DNA of 64,000 nt, taken from NCBI RefSeq assembly GCF_040274945.1, contig NZ_JBEMAR010000006.1:1-64000 (forward strand), written 5' to 3'. The position numbers and the translations under genes are program-made. This DNA is from Carnobacterium_B sp040274945. Its GTDB lineage: Bacteria; Bacillota; Bacilli; Lactobacillales; Carnobacteriaceae. This document shows positions 61,188 to 64,000 of this stretch, one piece after another. Position 1 is the stretch's first letter; the number at the start of each line of letters is the position of its first letter. The notes beneath the pieces were generated by a model. It ran no database searches, was not told the origin of the DNA, and worked only from the letters and a program-made list of their open reading frames with translations.

Positions 61188-63032
61188 ATGAAGAAAAAAA
61201 TCACTTTTTTTCAATCTATTGATTTCAAAATAATTTTCGTGTTCATAATTCTATTACTGGTGGCATTAGAATTAATTGGAACGTATTTTGTTAGACAATT
61301 AGAAACACAGCTAGTCACTAATTTCCAAGAAGAAAAAAGACTTCAAGTAGGTTTTTTAGATAACACTATTCAGCCTATTTTATTTGATGATGAAACAGCA
61401 GAAGATAGTACCGAGATTGAACGGTTGATTGAAGACTTCTCAGGAAATGGGATTTTAGAAGTTCAGATCATTGATGCCCAACACTATTTATTAGGAACTA
61501 GTGATAGTACACAGCAAAATAGTGTTGGTAGTAAAACAAATGATAAGGATGTTCAACAAGCATTACTGCTGGGAAATACAGTCACTAGCCAATACAGAGA
61601 TCAAACGACCAACGACCGAATCTGGAAGTTGGTTTCTCCTATTATTGCAAGTGATGGCTCAAATGAAATATTGGGTGTAATAGCGCTAACGACAAATATT
61701 GAAAGTGTCTATGAACAAATCAGCGAAATAACGCTCATTTTTCTTAATTCTTCTTTAATAGCAATCGCATTAACCGTTATTTTGGCACTCTTTATTTCCC
61801 GGGCAATAACAAAACCAATCACTGAAATGACACAACAAACCATTCAAATGGCAGATGGAGATTATTCCGGACACGTTAAAGTCTATAGTAAAGATGAACT
61901 GGGGATTTTATCTATGGCTATCAACGATTTGTCAACTAAGGTTGAGGAAGCCCAAGAAACAACAGAATCTGAACGGAGACGTTTAAATAGTGTGTTGACA
62001 CACATGACAGATGGAGTTATCGCTACAGACCGAAGAGGAGTTATTGTTATTATCAATGACAAAGCTATGGAAATGTTGAATATTTCCCAGGAAATGGCGC
62101 TAGGTGTTTCAATCTTAAAAGTATTGAAAATAGATAAGGAATATACGTTGCGTAAATTATTGGAAAATGAAGATGATATGTATTTTGATTTTTCAAATGA
62201 TGATGTACCCGTAACTTTAAGAGGTGAATTTACTCTTATTCAAAGAGAAACTGGTTTTATTAGTGGAATCGTTTGTGTACTTCATGATGTAACAAAGCAA
62301 GAAAAAATAGAAAATGAGCGAAAAGAGTTTGTTTCAAATGTTTCCCATGAACTTAGAACACCTTTAACAAGTATGAGAAGTTATTTAGAAGCGTTACTTG
62401 ATGGTGCATGGAAAGATCCGGAAATCGCTCCGCAATTTTTACAAGTGACACAAGAAGAAACAGATCGTATGATTCGAATGATCAAAGATCTGCTGGATTT
62501 ATCCCGTATGGATTCTGGCAAAGGCACGTTAGATTTAGAATATCTAAATGTAAATGAATTGTTTGATCATGTCATCAAACGTTTTGAAATGATGATACAA
62601 TCTTCTGACAAATCAACAAAAGATTTTTTAATCAAACGAAACTTTACGGATAGACAATTATGGGTTGAAGTGGACGCTGATAAAATGATTCAAGTTTTAG
62701 ATAATATCATGAATAATGCTATTAAGTATTCTCCAGATGGAGGAACGATTACTTGTGGACTTTTCGAAACAAATGATAGCGTCGTTTTCAGCATTAGTGA
62801 TGAAGGTCTTGGTATTCCAAAACGAGATCTAGCAAATGTATTTGATCGTTTCTTTAGAGTCGACAAAGCTAGAGCACGCTCAATGGGTGGAACTGGATTA
62901 GGTTTAGCCATTTCTAAGGAAGTTGTTCATCAACATAAAGGTAAAATATGGGCAGAAAGTACGGAGGGAAAAGGAACGACTTTTTATATTTCACTGCCGT
63001 ATCTTCCATATGAGGAGGATGATTGGGAATGA
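61188..63032 (+). CDS. walK: Sensor histidine kinase WalK (YycG/VicK)
   Basis: A 614-residue membrane kinase: membrane segments at about 13-33 and 183-203 enclose an external sensor domain of some 150 residues, then HAMP (about 205-255), PAS (about 265-370), HisKA with NVSHELRTPLTSMRSYLEAL and the ATPase domain with GGTGLGLAISKEVV. The external domain marks it as the enterococcal/bacillus type, not the single-segment streptococcal VicK. Two Noc-box-like palindromes lie inside it. Overlaps walH by four bases. Confidence 0.97.
   Translation: MKKKITFFQSIDFKIIFVFIILLLVALELIGTYFVRQLETQLVTNFQEEKRLQVGFLDNTIQPILFDDETAEDSTEIERLIEDFSGNGILEVQIIDAQHYLLGTSDSTQQNSVGSKTNDKDVQQALLLGNTVTSQYRDQTTNDRIWKLVSPIIASDGSNEILGVIALTTNIESVYEQISEITLIFLNSSLIAIALTVILALFISRAITKPITEMTQQTIQMADGDYSGHVKVYSKDELGILSMAINDLSTKVEEAQETTESERRRLNSVLTHMTDGVIATDRRGVIVIINDKAMEMLNISQEMALGVSILKVLKIDKEYTLRKLLENEDDMYFDFSNDDVPVTLRGEFTLIQRETGFISGIVCVLHDVTKQEKIENERKEFVSNVSHELRTPLTSMRSYLEALLDGAWKDPEIAPQFLQVTQEETDRMIRMIKDLLDLSRMDSGKGTLDLEYLNVNELFDHVIKRFEMMIQSSDKSTKDFLIKRNFTDRQLWVEVDADKMIQVLDNIMNNAIKYSPDGGTITCGLFETNDSVVFSISDEGLGIPKRDLANVFDRFFRVDKARARSMGGTGLGLAISKEVVHQHKGKIWAESTEGKGTTFYISLPYLPYEEDDWE
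61794..61807. promoter_or_regulatory. Candidate Noc-binding box 2
   Basis: ATTTCCCGGGCAAT, one base from the Bacillus Noc box, inside walK. Confidence 0.55.
62082..62095. promoter_or_regulatory. Candidate Noc-binding box 3
   Basis: ATTTCCCAGGAAAT, identical to box 1, inside walK 288 bases from box 2. Confidence 0.6.
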
Positions 63033-64000
63033 AGAAAGATTTAATAATAAAAGTTGTTCTAGTAGCTCTTATCGTATTGAGTCTGTTTCTAACCTTTATG
63101 ATATGGACTATGCCTAGCCAATTTAATGAAGAAACAAATGCGAATCAAGGAACAACCTCATCTGTGTCTATCGCACGCGATATGTCACAAGTATTTGGAC
63201 CAACTCAAATTGTCCTTCATAAAAATGGAGAAATAAATGCATTTACTCAAACAAAAATCGTAACGGCTATAACTAGAGAATTTACTAAATGGAAAGTAGA
63301 TACGATTGAAGAACCGATTGAATTAACGAATGAAGAATACGAAGAAAAGTTAAGTCAGACCAATGCGTTAGAAATGGTTTTTGTTGAAAATATTTCATTT
63401 GGTGTTTTCCCAGATTTATTTAATGATCTTGCAGGCGAATACCAAGATCGGTCGTTTAATCGTATCTATTTTTCAAAAGATAATTTAAATCAGATCTATT
63501 TTTATAACACACATTCGAAGTTGTTTTACAGTGAAGCAATAGAAGGAATAGATCAAAGTAAAATAGATAAACTGATAGAAGAAGAAAATGCTATATCATA
63601 TTTGGCAAATGCTGTTCTAGATGAAGGCAAACAAGTTTATACTTCAGCAGAGGAAATAGAATTGCCTTATTTAAGTTATTTAGTTGAAAGACAAACGAAT
63701 CAATTATTTATTGAACGGTTATTTGACGATACTTCAGAAGTAAGAGAAAACAGTGCTAACGATGAAAATATTGTTAGCTACAATGACTACGTGAGTGAGT
63801 TGCAAATAAATGAGAACACCGATATATTAACGTATTATCGTAATCGAAATGCTGAAAATAAGTTATCCATTACAGAAACGCTTAGAGTAAGTTACAACGA
63901 ATTGATCCAGTATGAAAACTGGGCTTCGGATGTTCATTATTTTGACTATAATGATTCTACGAGAGAAGTCACTTATCGTCGTTATATTGCAGGATTTCCA
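63029..64000 (+). CDS. walH: Two-component system activity regulator WalH (YycH), partial
   Basis: Begins MKKDLIIKVVLVALIVLS with one membrane segment (about 6-27) and continues as an external beta-rich protein with FGPTQIVLHKNG, the YycH pattern. It is open at the window edge, so only about 324 residues are seen. WalH with WalI modulates WalK from outside the membrane. The ATG at 63029 overlaps the walK stop. Confidence 0.9.
   Translation, partial: MKKDLIIKVVLVALIVLSLFLTFMIWTMPSQFNEETNANQGTTSSVSIARDMSQVFGPTQIVLHKNGEINAFTQTKIVTAITREFTKWKVDTIEEPIELTNEEYEEKLSQTNALEMVFVENISFGVFPDLFNDLAGEYQDRSFNRIYFSKDNLNQIYFYNTHSKLFYSEAIEGIDQSKIDKLIEEENAISYLANAVLDEGKQVYTSAEEIELPYLSYLVERQTNQLFIERLFDDTSEVRENSANDENIVSYNDYVSELQINENTDILTYYRNRNAENKLSITETLRVSYNELIQYENWASDVHYFDYNDSTREVTYRRYIAGFP

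Noticed and set aside
62339..62354. TGTTTCCCATGAACTT as a parS site
   Set aside because: Four mismatches; it is the codons of the conserved kinase H-box.

Overview
The window is a chromosomal oriC region from a low-GC member of the Lactobacillales, most likely Carnobacterium or a close relative. The reasons are the conserved order rsmG-noc-parA-parB, rpmH-rnpA-yidC-jag, dnaA-dnaN-yaaA-recF-gyrB-gyrA, rpsF-ssb-rpsR-gdpP-rplI-dnaB-purA and walRK. Noc is present together with ParA/ParB (streptococci lack it). A guaB / CroRS-like / serS neighbourhood resembles enterococci, and there are lactobacillales-type DUF1129 and BceAB-type genes. Genus assignment is an inference from gene content; no 16S rRNA gene lies inside the window.

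Layout. At 1-180 tandem consensus promoters point left out of the window, probably the leader of an rRNA operon just outside. The left arm (0.4-35.6 kb) is mainly on the minus strand: msrA, T-box-controlled serS, dacA, a CroRS-like two-component system, guaB, DUF1129, ychF, DUF951, parB, parA, noc, rsmG; a plus-strand PTS_EIIC_2-type permease behind a leader-peptide attenuator; a tRNA-Val-like gene; mnmG, mnmE. Next comes an accessory block of about 14 kb (19.2-33.2 kb) with DUF3891, ASCH, TraX, a LysM/3D cell-wall protein, adenine deaminase, the trehalose genes treR/treC/treB and a BceRS-BceAB-type peptide-antibiotic module. Then come jag, yidC, rnpA and rpmH. The origin is bipartite: DnaA boxes at 35.87-36.18 kb upstream of dnaA, and boxes plus a DnaA-trio at 37.63-37.71 kb between dnaA and dnaN.

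The right arm (36.2-64 kb) is mainly plus-strand: dnaA, dnaN, yaaA, recF, gyrB, gyrA, rpsF, ssb, rpsR, gdpP, rplI, dnaB, purA. A second accessory block (52.2-60.3 kb) holds tRNA-Lys, a ZIP transporter, DUF378, a cytoplasmic alpha-amylase, two tandem TPP riboswitches ahead of thiM-thiD-thiE, YtxH and DUF948 envelope proteins and an orphan EIIA-Glc. The window ends inside walH of the walRKH operon.

How it works together. Genes run away from the origin on both sides, so nearly all are co-directional with replication. Chromosome-segregation machinery (ParA/ParB/Noc) and its DNA sites are both visible: two parS-like palindromes near ssb/gdpP and three Noc-box-like palindromes. The orphan EIIA may phosphorylate TreB, which has no EIIA domain. 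The most unusual items are the 25-codon branched-chain-rich leader ORF with attenuator before the permease, the duplicated TPP riboswitch, two large palindromic intergenic elements (17.4-17.7 and 58.2-58.4 kb) and a tRNA-Val-like gene with C at position 33.
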